This document shows, one piece after another, positions 25,767 through 35,043 of a stretch of DNA of 64,000 bases (position 1 is the first letter of the stretch; each line of letters begins with the position of its first letter). The stretch is from Pseudomaricurvus sp. HS19 (GTDB lineage Bacteria > Pseudomonadota > Gammaproteobacteria > Pseudomonadales > Cellvibrionaceae): contig NZ_WVVW01000008.1 in NCBI RefSeq assembly GCF_009857815.1, positions 1-64,000 of the forward strand. The letters are read 5' to 3'. The notes beneath the pieces were generated by a model. That model worked only from the letters and a program-made list of their open reading frames with translations, ran no database searches and had not been told where the DNA came from. Position numbers and translations under genes: made by a program.

Positions 25767-26222
25767 ATGACTACCCCGGAAAAATTGCAGGCCTGGATGG
25801 AGCTGTCCGAGGCCAAAGCCCGTTACTGCCGCTATCTCGATAGCAAGGAGTGGGAGGCGTTGGCCAACCTGATGCTGCCGGAGCTGGAGATGGATGTTTC
25901 CGGCTCGGCGCCGGATATGCCGGTAATTCAGGGGCGTGACAAGGCGTTGGCCATGGTGCGCGGCTCCATTGGTGAGGCCACCACGGCCCATCAGGTGCAC
26001 AACCTGGAGCTGAGCCTGCGTGGCGACGAAGCGGACGTTATCTGGGCCATGCAGGATCGGGTGCTGTGGGGCCCGGAAAAACCGTCGCTGGTGGGCTATG
26101 GTCATTATCACGAGACTTGGGTGCGCCGCGACGGTGAGTGGAAAATGGCGAAACAGCGCCTCACCCGCCTGCATATGGATTTCGCGCCTCCGGCACAGCC
26201 TGCAGAGAAAAGCGCTGGCTGA
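25767..26222 (+). CDS. SnoaL-like / nuclear transport factor 2 family protein
   Basis: 151 residues from ATG 25767 (AGGAGAG about 6 bases upstream). The pattern SEAKARYCRYLDSKEWEALANLM, IQGRDKALAMVR and YGHYHETWVRRDGEWKMAKQRLTRLHMDF is that of the cone-shaped NTF2-like fold used by SnoaL cyclases, ketosteroid isomerase-like enzymes and small hydroxylases or dehydratases. Function within the family cannot be set. A second member lies at 29550. Confidence 0.85.
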   Translation: MTTPEKLQAWMELSEAKARYCRYLDSKEWEALANLMLPELEMDVSGSAPDMPVIQGRDKALAMVRGSIGEATTAHQVHNLELSLRGDEADVIWAMQDRVLWGPEKPSLVGYGHYHETWVRRDGEWKMAKQRLTRLHMDFAPPAQPAEKSAG

Positions 26223-26374
26223 ACCGGCAGAGGCAACCCCGGTTGCCCCGTCAGTCATTTTGCCGCTGGCGGGGTAACCTTAAGATGGCAGGTCAAGATG
26301 GGATAACCGTGATTCCCTGATTTGACACTGACTCGCTCAAACAGACCCGTTCAACTACCGCAAGGAACCCGGCT

Positions 26375-27631
26375 GTGACTACTATTCTGATAAAAAACGC
26401 CCAGGTATTTGATGGTACCGGCGCCGAGCCTTTCGCTGGCGACGTACTGATCGCCAACAACACCATTGAATCGGTAACCCCCGCCGGGCAGGCCAGTGTG
26501 TCTGCCGATCAAACTATCGACGCCGCCGGCAAATTCCTGATGCCAGGCATGACCGAGGGCCACGCGCACCTCTCGTTTGACGGTTTCACCTGTACAGAAG
26601 ACCTGATCGCACCCACACCGGAAGCCCATGCTTACCTTACCGCCCGGGTGGCTAAAAAGTTGCTGGATGCCGGTTTCACCAGCGCCTATGGCGCCTCCGA
26701 AGCCAAGCTGCGCCTGGGTGTGGCGGTACGTGATGAGATTAATGCCGGCCGCCTGCCGGGGCCGCGCGTACGCGCTGGCTCACTGGAAATCACCGTCACC
26801 GGTGGTCTGGGCGACGAGAGCCGCCTGCACAATCCCCGTGGTTCGGAATCACCCGCCATGGTAGTGGATGGTCCGGAAGAGATGCGCAAAGCGGTACGCA
26901 TCGCCTGCCGCGAGGGTTGCGATAACATCAAGCTGGATGCCTCCGGCGATCCTTTCTACCCGGCGACACCGGCGCACGCCACACCCATGTCCCTGGAAGA
27001 GATGCAGATGGCGGTGCGCATCGCCCACAGCTTCGGCAAGATGGTCAACGCTCACGCCCGTTCCATCGAATCCATCCAGAACTGTGTCATCGCCGGCGTC
27101 GACATGATCTACCACGCCGAATACAGCGACGAGAAAACCCTCGATATGCTGGAAGAGGTTAAAGACCGCGTCTTTGTCGCCCCGACCGTCGGCCTGTTCT
27201 ACCACATGCTGCATCACGGTGAGCCCTGGCTGCCCAAGCCAGTGGTGGAAGCCATGGGTATCCCGGCGCTGATTGAGGAGTCCTGCAAGACTCACTCTGA
27301 ACTGCGCAAGCGTGGCATCCGTCACCTGATTGGCGGTGACTACGGCTTCCAGTGGAACATGCACGGCTTGCAGGCCCGCGACCTGCAGTGCTTTGTGGAT
27401 TACTACGGCTATACCCCTGCGGAAGCACTGGTGTGCGCCACCCGCAACGGCGGCCTGGCCATGCGTCCGCAGGGCGATCTCGGCACCATCAAGGCCGGCC
27501 AGCTGGCGGACATTCTGCTGGTGGACGGCAACCCGCTGCAGGATCTGGGGGTGCTGACCCAGCATGAGAAGCTGGTGATGATCATGAAGGACGGTGCCAT
27601 TCACAGTATCGCACCGGCGCTGCAAAGCTGA
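26375..27631 (+). CDS. amidohydrolase family protein (imidazolonepropionase/prolidase-like)
   Basis: 418 residues from a GTG start with AAGGAA upstream. Metal-binding residues are visible: H63 and H65 in EGHAHLSF, K186 in NIKLDASGD (candidate carboxylated Lys), H227 in VNAHARS and H247 in IYHAEYSD, with a late Asp in LIGGDYGF. The beta-sandwich ends (ILIKNAQVFDGTG, GQLADILLVDGNPL) are typical. These enzymes hydrolyse amide or cyclic bonds with a one- or two-metal centre. It has no signal peptide. A double terminator follows. Confidence 0.93.
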   Translation: MTTILIKNAQVFDGTGAEPFAGDVLIANNTIESVTPAGQASVSADQTIDAAGKFLMPGMTEGHAHLSFDGFTCTEDLIAPTPEAHAYLTARVAKKLLDAGFTSAYGASEAKLRLGVAVRDEINAGRLPGPRVRAGSLEITVTGGLGDESRLHNPRGSESPAMVVDGPEEMRKAVRIACREGCDNIKLDASGDPFYPATPAHATPMSLEEMQMAVRIAHSFGKMVNAHARSIESIQNCVIAGVDMIYHAEYSDEKTLDMLEEVKDRVFVAPTVGLFYHMLHHGEPWLPKPVVEAMGIPALIEESCKTHSELRKRGIRHLIGGDYGFQWNMHGLQARDLQCFVDYYGYTPAEALVCATRNGGLAMRPQGDLGTIKAGQLADILLVDGNPLQDLGVLTQHEKLVMIMKDGAIHSIAPALQS

Positions 27632-27671
27632 TCGGGGCTGTCACTGCTAAAGCCGTCAACCAAAACAGCAA

Positions 27672-27739
27672 GAAACGGCTCTGTGCGCTTGAGCCGTTTC
27701 AACCCTGTCTGTGCCGCCTTCGGGCGGCACAGTTATTTT
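27672..27739 (+). terminator. double terminator after the amidohydrolase gene
   Basis: First hairpin: GAAACGGCTC/GAGCCGTTTC (27672-27700). Second: CTGTGCCGCC-TTCG-GGCGGCACAG (27709-27732), a perfect 10-bp stem with a UUCG tetraloop, followed by TTATTTT. Confidence 0.9.
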
Positions 27740-27864
27740 CGGGCCGCCATTTATGGCAGGCTGGAGTTTCCCGCTCTGTTCGCCACTTGCACTCCTTAAC
27801 TGGACACCTGATCACTTAGCCGTGTAAGTTTTTACCGCAGTACCACCCAATCAAGGAGTGTGTT

Positions 27865-28773
27865 GTGCTGCAAGGCGAAAAAATTCTAATAACAGGCGCC
27901 ACCGGCAAGATTGCCTTTCCCATTGCCAGAGAGCTGGCCGCCAACAATGAGGTGTGGGGCGCTGCCCGACTGCAAAAGCCGGGCGACCGGGAGAGGTTAC
28001 AGGCCGCCGGTATTACCCCGGTAGCTGTAGACCTGGCCAGTGGCGACTTCTCCATGTTGCCGGACGATTTCTCCTACGTGTTTCACGCCGCCGTCGATCC
28101 CGGTCTGGGTGACTGGAACAGTTGTGTCAGCACCAACGCCCACAACTCCGGTGATTTGCTCTACCACTGTCGCAAGGCCAGGGGCTTTGTATTCTGTTCT
28201 ACAGGCTCGGTGTACGGTTATCAGGGGCAGCGGCCGCTGACCGAGCAGGATCCGCCGGGTGTGCCACTGCGGGCTAACTACAGTTTCTCCAAAATTGCTG
28301 CAGAGGAAGTGCTCAAGTGGGTCGCGGGTCACTTCAGCATCCCGCTCACCATTATCCGTGTCTGCTCCACCTACGGTCCCCTGGGTGGCGCGCCGGCGGA
28401 TCGCTTCAACGCCATCCTGCAGGGCAAGCCCATTCGCCTGCACCCGGATGCACCCAACAACTACAACCCCATCTATGAAGACGACTATGTGGTGCAGGGC
28501 ATTCGCGCCATGGAAGCCGCGCGGGTACCGGCGCTGACGGTCAACTGGTCCGGCAGCGAAACCGTAAGCATCGAGGATTACTGCAACTACCTCGGCTCCC
28601 TGGTGGGCATAGAGCCGGTGTTTGAATACACGCCGGATGCCCATACACCGCTGTGGCCCGATACCACGCTGATGCATGACGTGCTGGGTAAAACCCGGGT
28701 ACCCTGGCGCGAAGGCATGCGACGCATGGTACAGGCACTGCATCCGGAATTGGTGTTGAAGGAGGGCGAGTGA
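27865..28773 (+). CDS. NAD-dependent epimerase/dehydratase family protein
   Basis: 302 residues from GTG 27865 with AAGGAG upstream. It is an extended SDR: cofactor loop ITGATGKIAFPIA, STGSVYGYQGQ (catalytic Ser region) and NYSFSK (Y-x3-K), then RVCSTYGPLGG. Such proteins act on nucleotide sugars or on small carbonyl substrates; the surroundings favour catabolism rather than sugar metabolism. Its stop overlaps the next start (TGATG), so the two are translationally coupled. Confidence 0.92.
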   Translation: MLQGEKILITGATGKIAFPIARELAANNEVWGAARLQKPGDRERLQAAGITPVAVDLASGDFSMLPDDFSYVFHAAVDPGLGDWNSCVSTNAHNSGDLLYHCRKARGFVFCSTGSVYGYQGQRPLTEQDPPGVPLRANYSFSKIAAEEVLKWVAGHFSIPLTIIRVCSTYGPLGGAPADRFNAILQGKPIRLHPDAPNNYNPIYEDDYVVQGIRAMEAARVPALTVNWSGSETVSIEDYCNYLGSLVGIEPVFEYTPDAHTPLWPDTTLMHDVLGKTRVPWREGMRRMVQALHPELVLKEGE

Positions 28774-29528
28774 TGGCGGCTCAGGTCATGGACTTGCCCG
28801 GCACGCCTTCGGATCAGGTGCCGGAGATACTCGCCACCGGTCGCAGCGATGTGGGCGCGCTGTTTATCTCCATGGCAGAGAAGCACCCCGAAGGTGCCGA
28901 CGCCGAATACCTGCGCTGGCACAGCCTTGACCATCGCACGGAGCAGATGCGGTTGCAGAGTATTCGCAGTACGTTGCGTGTGGTATCGACCCCGGCCTGC
29001 CGCGACGCACGTGCCGCGCAGAGTGAACAGCTGCGGGACACAGATCATGTGATGATCTATTTTTTCCGCAGCGTTGATGGGCTGGATGAATTCAATGCGC
29101 TCTCCGATGGGCTGCGCGATGCCGGTCGCTCGCCGTTTATTCTTAACCCGCTGGAGCGTGGCGTGTATAACGTGTCAGAACGTGCGGCCGCGCCCCGCGC
29201 CAAAGCCGGTTGTGATGTGCTGCCATGGCTGCCGGTACAGGGAGTCTACCTGCTGATTGAGCAGGGTGAAGCGGTTGCTAACGATGACTTACTGGCGGTG
29301 GACGGTGTGGCTGGTACCTGGTCGGCCACCGCGCAATCGCATCCGTTTGCCACTGCCTCCGAGGGACAGCGCATCACGCTCTGCTTCCTGGATGATGACC
29401 CGCTGCGGGTGGCGGAGAAAATAACGCCGGTGCTGCAACGGCGCTGGCAAACGTCCGCTGCGATTCCACAACTGGCGGCGCCGTTTTACACTGTGATTCC
29501 CTGGCAGTGGGATCGTTACCTGCCCTGA
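28773..29528 (+). CDS. conserved-looking protein of unknown function
   Basis: 251 residues from ATG 28773, overlapping the upstream stop. No signal peptide or membrane helix. I do not recognise a family. Two similar-sized halves are suggested, each with an alpha/beta pattern (GALFISMAEKHPEGADAEYLRWHSLDHRTEQM; TLCFLDDDPLRVAEKITPVLQRRW); HPEGADAEYLRWHSLDHR resembles EthD-type dimeric alpha+beta barrels, which handle aromatic or polyketide intermediates. Coupling to the epimerase and to a SnoaL-like gene 21 bases downstream places it in one catabolic unit. Confidence 0.7.
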   Translation: MAAQVMDLPGTPSDQVPEILATGRSDVGALFISMAEKHPEGADAEYLRWHSLDHRTEQMRLQSIRSTLRVVSTPACRDARAAQSEQLRDTDHVMIYFFRSVDGLDEFNALSDGLRDAGRSPFILNPLERGVYNVSERAAAPRAKAGCDVLPWLPVQGVYLLIEQGEAVANDDLLAVDGVAGTWSATAQSHPFATASEGQRITLCFLDDDPLRVAEKITPVLQRRWQTSAAIPQLAAPFYTVIPWQWDRYLP

Positions 29529-29549
29529 GTTTTCTATCGGAGATTCACC

Positions 29550-30017
29550 ATGACCCTGGATGAGCTGCTGGCCAGAGAATCTATTCGACGCACCATGGCC
29601 CGTTATACCACCGCCGGTGATCGCCTGAAGGTGGAAGAGTTTCGCGCGGTGTTTACGGCCGATGGCATCTTGCAGTCGGAGGGTGTGAGTGACGCCGACA
29701 GTTTTTATTTTGAGGGGCGCGAGGCCATCGGCGGCTGGTTGCAGCGCTGGCTGGAACCGTCCGCTGACCAATCACCAAAAGCGACGTTTGTGCGGCATCA
29801 CCTCGCTACCTGCGATATTGAACTGACCGGGCCGGACAGCGCCCGCGCCCGCACCTACTGGACCGCCTACACCGATATCGGTGCCGATCACGGCGGCTAC
29901 TACCTGGATGAGTTCCGCAAGCAGGGTGATGAGTGGCTGATCGCCCATCGCCGCGTGCGCATGGACTGGCGCGCGCCCAACAGCCTGTTTGTGAGTGCGG
30001 TTAGTCGCACACGTTAG
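29550..30017 (+). CDS. SnoaL-like / nuclear transport factor 2 family protein
   Basis: 155 residues. The N terminus LLARESIRRTMARYTTAGDRLKVEEFRAVFTADG and the segment DEFRKQGDEWLIAHRRVRMDW are typical of SnoaL_4-type NTF2-like proteins, often isomerases, dehydratases or small-subunit partners in ring catabolism. It ends the epimerase unit and is followed by a REP-like pair. Confidence 0.85.
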   Translation: MTLDELLARESIRRTMARYTTAGDRLKVEEFRAVFTADGILQSEGVSDADSFYFEGREAIGGWLQRWLEPSADQSPKATFVRHHLATCDIELTGPDSARARTYWTAYTDIGADHGGYYLDEFRKQGDEWLIAHRRVRMDWRAPNSLFVSAVSRTR

Positions 30018-30030
30018 CCGCGGACCAAAA

Positions 30031-30085
30031 GATCGCCCGGAGGACCGGGCTCCTACGGCGTAGGAGCGCGGTCCCCCGCGCGATC
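30031..30085. repeat. REP-like imperfect palindromic pair
   Basis: GATCGCCCGGAGGACCGGGC at 30031-30050 is mirrored by a GC-rich arm ending CCCGCGCGATC at 30085, around GGAGC/GCTCC and CCTACGGCGTAGG. It is the same family as the 25-bp pair at 14051-14136 and lies between convergent genes. Confidence 0.85.
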
Positions 30086-30133
30086 CTTTCACCTGGGCTT
30101 GTTGCCAATGTATGTGCGGGCTTACTTCGCGCC

Positions 30134-31144
30134 TCAGCTAAAATCCTCACTGTCGATATTGGCCCGCATGGCTTCACTGTAACGATGGCCATGGATGGTC
30201 TGCTGGTTGATTAGTTGATCCAGCCGCTGCAGGACATCCGCGTCGGGTTGCCAGTCGTGACGGGCCATATTCTCTTCCAGGTGTTTCATGTTGCCGGTGC
30301 CGGGAATGGCCACCACATGCTCACCCCGTGACAGTACCCAGGCCAGCGCCAGCTGTGCCGGGCTCACCCCCTGTTCGGCGGCAATACCATTGAACTGGCA
30401 GATCAGGCCGTAGTTGTGGCCCCAGTTCTCTGGCAGAAAGCGGGGCATGGTCTTGCGGAAATCGGTGTCGCTGATCTGCTCCGGACTCTGCACACTGTTG
30501 GCCAGCACGCCGCGCCCCAGTGGCGAGAAAGCGACGAAGGTGGTGCCCAGCTCACGGCAAGCGTCCAGCACGGCAATTTCCGGGTTGCGGGTCCAGAGGG
30601 AGTACTCATTCTGCACTGCGGTTATGGGGTGTACCGCTGCTGCCCGGCGCAGGGTAGGGGCAGACACTTCTGACAGACCGATACCCCCGATCTTGCCTTC
30701 CTGCACCAGCTGGGCCATACCTTCTATAGCTTCCTCAATGGGAATACTGTCGTCGTGGCGGTGCAGGTAGTAGAGGTCGATGTAGTCGGTCTGCAGCAGG
30801 CGCAGGGACTCTTCACAGGCGGCGCGGGTGGCTTTCGGGCTGCAATCAATCCAGCGTTTGTTGCCTTCCACGTAGATGCCGGTCTTGGAGGCGAGGAAGA
30901 ACCGGTCCCGCAAGCCCCGCAGGGTTTTGCCCAGCAGGGTCTCGTTATGGCCCATACCGTAGAGACGCGCCGTGTCCAGGTGATCGTAGCCCAGGTCCAG
31001 GGCGCGGTGCAGGATCTCAACGCCCTGCTCATCCGGGAGCTGGCCGCCGTAGGCCAATGACAGGGACATGCAGCCCAGGCCAATGGGGCAGACACTGTGC
31101 GTGCCGAGAGTGCGTTTACCCGCTGCGGGGGTGGCTTGAGTCAT
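30134..31144 (-). CDS. aldo/keto reductase
   Basis: 336 residues. TIM-barrel AKR signatures: GCMSLSLAYG, LDTARLYGMGHNETLLGKTLRG (Asp and Tyr), FLASKTG (Lys), IDLYYLHRHDDSIPIEEAIEGM, and the C-terminal NADPH-binding VVAIPGTGNMKHLEEN. It belongs to the oxidoreductases that reduce aldehydes or ketones. It is the only minus-strand gene in this catabolic stretch and diverges from an SDR gene at 31396. Confidence 0.94.
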   Translation of the reverse strand: MTQATPAAGKRTLGTHSVCPIGLGCMSLSLAYGGQLPDEQGVEILHRALDLGYDHLDTARLYGMGHNETLLGKTLRGLRDRFFLASKTGIYVEGNKRWIDCSPKATRAACEESLRLLQTDYIDLYYLHRHDDSIPIEEAIEGMAQLVQEGKIGGIGLSEVSAPTLRRAAAVHPITAVQNEYSLWTRNPEIAVLDACRELGTTFVAFSPLGRGVLANSVQSPEQISDTDFRKTMPRFLPENWGHNYGLICQFNGIAAEQGVSPAQLALAWVLSRGEHVVAIPGTGNMKHLEENMARHDWQPDADVLQRLDQLINQQTIHGHRYSEAMRANIDSEDFS

Positions 31145-31395
31145 AGGCGGCTCCAGTCGGACGAGGCTGTTGATTATTGTTGGTATCGACAGCAGGCCAT
31201 TGTATGTAGAGAAGTGTTAGCAGGCTGGTATTTGCACAATTGGCTATGCCAGACTCTGCGACCTGATGGTTTTCAGAGCATAACCATAGCACGCCTGAGG
31301 GCCGCTGCCTGCTGCCCGGTATGGGCTGCCTGGTATGGCTACCTGGTATAGAGAGATGCGAGAAAACCGACAAACGATAACAATGAGGTGAATGT

Positions 31396-32157
31396 ATGAG
31401 CAAACGTCTGCAAGGTAAGGTGGCAGTGATCACCGGTGGTGGAGCAGGATTGGGACAAACTTGCGCGGTATTGTTTGCCCGCGAAGGCGCCGACCTGATT
31501 CTGACCGATATCAATGAAGCTGGCCTGCAGGAGTCTGCCGAGCTGGTGCGTGCCGCCGGTGCCCAGTGCTCTGTATACGCCTTCGACATTGCTGACGAAG
31601 CGGCGGTGAAAGCGTTTGGCGAAGAGGTGTGCGCCAGCCACCCCAAAATCGATGTGCTCTACAACAACGCCGGTATCGCCTACGGCGAGATCAACAAGAT
31701 GATCAACGATGTGAGCAAGGATCGCTGGCTGCACTTCCTGGCGGTCAATACCGTGGCGCCCATGCTCATGGCGGAAGCCCTGCGCCCGTCGCTGGCGGCG
31801 GCCAAAGGCCTGATTATCAACCAGTCCTCCATGGCTTCCTACGCCCCGGCCACTGTCTATGGTGTGACCAAGGCGGCGTTGAATTCCATCACTTACGGTA
31901 TGGCCAATATCTACTCTGCGGATGGTATTCGCTGTAACGCCATCGCCCCGGGTCTGATGGAAACCCCTGCCAATAAGGCGGCGCTGCCACCGGAGACTCA
32001 CGCCCGCATCAAAGGTATGCAGCTGATCGACCTGGACGGTACCGCTACCGATATTGCCAACCTGGCACTGTTCCTGGCGTCGGAAGAGGGCCGCTTTATC
32101 AACTGCGATATTCTCAGCTGTGACGGCGGTAACCGCCTGCGGGGCTGGCGCGGCTGA
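31396..32157 (+). CDS. SDR family oxidoreductase
   Basis: 253 residues. Cofactor motif ITGGGAGLGQT, VLYNNAGIAYG, catalytic Ser in NQSSMASYA and YGVTK (Y-x3-K); ends RFINCDILSCDGGNRL. Ribosome site AATGAGGTGA precedes the ATG. It is 12 bases ahead of an alpha/beta hydrolase gene and begins an apparent operon running to the metallophosphoesterase. Confidence 0.93.
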   Translation: MSKRLQGKVAVITGGGAGLGQTCAVLFAREGADLILTDINEAGLQESAELVRAAGAQCSVYAFDIADEAAVKAFGEEVCASHPKIDVLYNNAGIAYGEINKMINDVSKDRWLHFLAVNTVAPMLMAEALRPSLAAAKGLIINQSSMASYAPATVYGVTKAALNSITYGMANIYSADGIRCNAIAPGLMETPANKAALPPETHARIKGMQLIDLDGTATDIANLALFLASEEGRFINCDILSCDGGNRLRGWRG

Positions 32158-32169
32158 TGCCCCTTCGCC

Positions 32170-32967
32170 ATGCAGGAAGTTGAACAGCGCCTGACGCTGA
32201 ACGAAGTCGAGTGGCACTGCCGGCAGCGGGGTGAGAACCCGCAGCTGGTGTTGCTGCATGGCTTCGGTGGTGACCTGCATACCTGGGACGCATTGCTGCC
32301 GCTGCTGCCGGATTCCCTCTCCACCCTGCGTTACGATATGCGCGACTTTGGTTTGTCGCGCGCCCGCCACCCGCAACACCCTTTCAGTCACGCCGACGAC
32401 CTGTTGTCCCTGCTGGATGCCTTTGAGATTGAGCGTTGCTGCCTGTTGGGCAGCTCCATGGGTGGTGCCACCGTGCTGCATGCGGCACTGAACCATCCCG
32501 ATCGTGTCAGTGGCCTGGTATTGATCAGTCCTGGCATGGTGGCCTGGGAATGGTCGGAGGCGTGGCGGCAGCTGTGGCGTCCCATGTCCGAAGCAGCCCG
32601 TAGCGGTGACCTGGATCGGGCGCGACAACTCTGGTGGCAACACCCCCTGTTTGAATCCACACGCAACAGCACCGCAGCGCAGTCGTTTTACGCTGCGGTG
32701 CAACGCTTTGCCGGGCGCCAGTGGGTGCAGGATCCGCAGCAATACAGCTTGCCGGATATCGAAAGACTGCACACCTTACAGGCGCCAACCCTGCTGCTCT
32801 CCGGCGCCCTTGACCTGCCGGACTTTCAGTTGATTGCCGATGTGCTCGAAGCTGCGGTGCCCAATTTGCAGCGGCGCAACTTTGCCGATGCAGGGCATAT
32901 GCTGCATCTGGAGCAGCCACAGGCCTGCGCAGAGGCTGTAGGGGACTTTCTGCACACTTTGCGTTAG
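32170..32967 (+). CDS. alpha/beta hydrolase
   Basis: 265 residues. The oxyanion segment is LLHGFGGDLHTWD, the nucleophile elbow GSSMGG (Ser96), and the final His is in FADAGHMLHLEQP. An Asp in LLLSGALDLPDF may complete the triad. The family includes meta-cleavage-product hydrolases and lactone or ester hydrolases. Tight spacing after the SDR gene suggests they act in one pathway. Confidence 0.93.
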   Translation: MQEVEQRLTLNEVEWHCRQRGENPQLVLLHGFGGDLHTWDALLPLLPDSLSTLRYDMRDFGLSRARHPQHPFSHADDLLSLLDAFEIERCCLLGSSMGGATVLHAALNHPDRVSGLVLISPGMVAWEWSEAWRQLWRPMSEAARSGDLDRARQLWWQHPLFESTRNSTAAQSFYAAVQRFAGRQWVQDPQQYSLPDIERLHTLQAPTLLLSGALDLPDFQLIADVLEAAVPNLQRRNFADAGHMLHLEQPQACAEAVGDFLHTLR

Positions 32968-32996
32968 GCCAAAAACTATAATAACGAGGAATCACC

Positions 32997-33935
32997 ATGT
33001 TCAGAGCTCAACTGAATTTTGTAGTTGTTATGCTGGCAGTCGTGTGGCTTGTCGGTTGTGCCACCACTAACTCGGAGCCGGTGGAGAGCGACACATTTGT
33101 TGTGATCGGTGATCGTACCGGCGGCGAGCGTCCCGGTGTCTATGCCGAAATGATGCAGTACGCCGCCACTATACCGGCAAAGGCCTGGTTGTCAGTGGGC
33201 GACCTGATCGAAGGCTACAGCGAAGATCCTGCAGTCATTGCCGCAGAGTGGGCCGAATTTGACAAGGTAATGTCTGCCTATGAGGTGGATTTCGAACCGG
33301 TACCCGGTAATCATGACATCTCCAATACATTGCAGAAGCAGATGTGGGTAGAGCGTTACGGTCGCACCTATACCAGCGTCCGTTATGGCGATGTACTGTG
33401 GTTGCTGCTGGATACGGAAGACCCACCGGTGGCGCTGTCGCCGGAGATGATCGCCGGCCAGGCGCGCTTGATGGCGGCCATGAAAGCCAATCCGGAGGCG
33501 ACGCAGGCGGCACTGCTGAAGTCGCGGAAGAATACCTCTGAGCCGGTCAAACTGCCGGGCAGCGTGGCCATCAGCGCGGAGCAGCTGGCCTGGGCACAGC
33601 AGGTTCTGGAAGAGAATGCCGATGCCCGCTGGACCTTCGTCATTATGCACAAGCCCGCCTGGCAGTATGAGCACCCCCGTTTCCTGGAGCTGGAAACGTC
33701 ACTGCAACAGCGCAACTACACGGTGATTGCCGGTCATGAACACTATTTTCAGCAGGAGCAGCGCTTCGGCCGTGATTACATTACCATGGCCACCTGTGGC
33801 GGCATCTGGTTGCAGGAGGGCGCCGGAAAAATTGATCACCTTCTGGAGATTCGCTGGCAGGGTGACAAGCCCGAGCTGCTGAACCACATCCGGGAGGGTG
33901 ACAACTTCCGGGTAGTGCCGCTGGCTGACAAATAA
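32997..33935 (+). CDS. metallophosphoesterase lipoprotein
   Basis: 312 residues. The N terminus ends in a lipobox (VVWLVGC, Cys about 20), so the protein should be lipid-anchored in the cell envelope. Calcineurin-type metal motifs follow: VIGDRTGG, SVGDLIEG, VPGNHDIS, a His in VIMHKPAW, and GHEHYF. Substrate unknown. It lies 29 bases after the alpha/beta hydrolase, with AACGAGGAATC as ribosome site. Confidence 0.92.
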   Translation: MFRAQLNFVVVMLAVVWLVGCATTNSEPVESDTFVVIGDRTGGERPGVYAEMMQYAATIPAKAWLSVGDLIEGYSEDPAVIAAEWAEFDKVMSAYEVDFEPVPGNHDISNTLQKQMWVERYGRTYTSVRYGDVLWLLLDTEDPPVALSPEMIAGQARLMAAMKANPEATQAALLKSRKNTSEPVKLPGSVAISAEQLAWAQQVLEENADARWTFVIMHKPAWQYEHPRFLELETSLQQRNYTVIAGHEHYFQQEQRFGRDYITMATCGGIWLQEGAGKIDHLLEIRWQGDKPELLNHIREGDNFRVVPLADK

Positions 33936-33959
33936 AAAATAACCGGGGGAAATTGCTCG

Positions 33960-34331
33960 ATGAAAAAACTGTTGTTGATTGTGCTGGGGTTGCACATCGC
34001 TCTGGAAACCCTCATGGGTGGGGTGCTGGTGGTCTCACCGCAGACGCTGATGCCGGATGGGCCGGAAATGCTGTGGCGCGGACTGATCGTGCAGGGCATG
34101 TGCGCGTTGGCCACCGTGGTGCCGGCCATCTGGGTCTGGCGTTGCCGTGAGCAGGAACCGGCGCTCAATGTCGGCCTGATCGGTCTGGCTAGCTTTCACA
34201 GCTTTATCATCCTGTCACTGGCGCTGACCTCGCCCGCCATCAACGAACTGCCGGGCTACACTCATCACCTGTTGCTGGCCATTGGCTTCTGGGTGCTGTG
34301 GGCGCGCCGCCATACCCTGACTGCGGCCTGA
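33960..34331 (+). CDS. small integral membrane protein, unknown function
   Basis: 123 residues with four hydrophobic segments: LLLIVLGLHIALETLMGGVLVV, LIVQGMCALATVVPAIWVW, VGLIGLASFHSFIILSLALT and HLLLAIGFWVLWARR. It begins 24 bases after the metallophosphoesterase stop with GGGGGAAA upstream, so it is part of the same transcript. No family recognised. Confidence 0.75.
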   Translation: MKKLLLIVLGLHIALETLMGGVLVVSPQTLMPDGPEMLWRGLIVQGMCALATVVPAIWVWRCREQEPALNVGLIGLASFHSFIILSLALTSPAINELPGYTHHLLLAIGFWVLWARRHTLTAA

Positions 34332-34365
34332 CATATAGTGCGCAGGGCCTGATCCGGAGTTGACC

Positions 34366-35043
34366 ATGACAGTAATCGGCAAGATGACCACCATCACCGC
34401 CAGCGACGGCTTTGAGTTTGATGTCTATGTGAGCGGCGATGTGCAGGGTGCTGATGCCGCTGTTATTTGTGTCATGGAGGCCTTTGGGCTCAACGACCAT
34501 ATCCGTGCTGTTGCTGACGGTTATGCCGCGCAAGGTTACGCTGTCGTAGCCCCTTCTCTTTATGATCGGGAGGCCAAACAGCTGGAGTTTCCATACAGCG
34601 ATATCCCTCGCGCGGTCCAATCCATGAAGGCCAACGGTTTTGAAAATCCAATCATCGATCTGCGTGCTTGTGTGGCCTGGCTGCAGGCCCGTGGTGTAAA
34701 GAAGATTGGCGTAGTGGGCTACTGCTACGGTGGTGCCATCAGCTGGCTGGCGGCAGCCAGAGTCGATGGCATTGATGCCGCCAGCTGTTACTACGGCACG
34801 GCCATTACTGCGTTTGCCGATCAGCACCCGCGCTGTCCCACCATCACTCACTGGGGCAGGCAGGACGTCAGCACACCGGAGGAGAAAGTTTCCGCCGTTG
34901 CCGCTGACAACCCGCAGGTGGAATTCTACTGGTACGACGCCGGGCATGGGTTTAACTGCACCGGCCGTGCCGATTTTCATCCGCCTTCTTCCGCACTGGC
35001 GCTGCAGCGGACGCTGGAACATTTTCGTCAATATCTGGTTTGA
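34366..35043 (+). CDS. dienelactone hydrolase family protein
   Basis: 225 residues from ATG 34366 (CCGGAG about 7 bases upstream). The nucleophile is Cys in VVGYCYGGAISW (C120), with Glu in VMEAFGLNDH (E39 region) and His in YDAGHGFNC, the triad of dienelactone hydrolases, which open lactone rings in chlorocatechol and related breakdown. Many members have other ester or lactone substrates. It ends the gene run before the TonB receptor. Confidence 0.93.
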   Translation: MTVIGKMTTITASDGFEFDVYVSGDVQGADAAVICVMEAFGLNDHIRAVADGYAAQGYAVVAPSLYDREAKQLEFPYSDIPRAVQSMKANGFENPIIDLRACVAWLQARGVKKIGVVGYCYGGAISWLAAARVDGIDAASCYYGTAITAFADQHPRCPTITHWGRQDVSTPEEKVSAVAADNPQVEFYWYDAGHGFNCTGRADFHPPSSALALQRTLEHFRQYLV

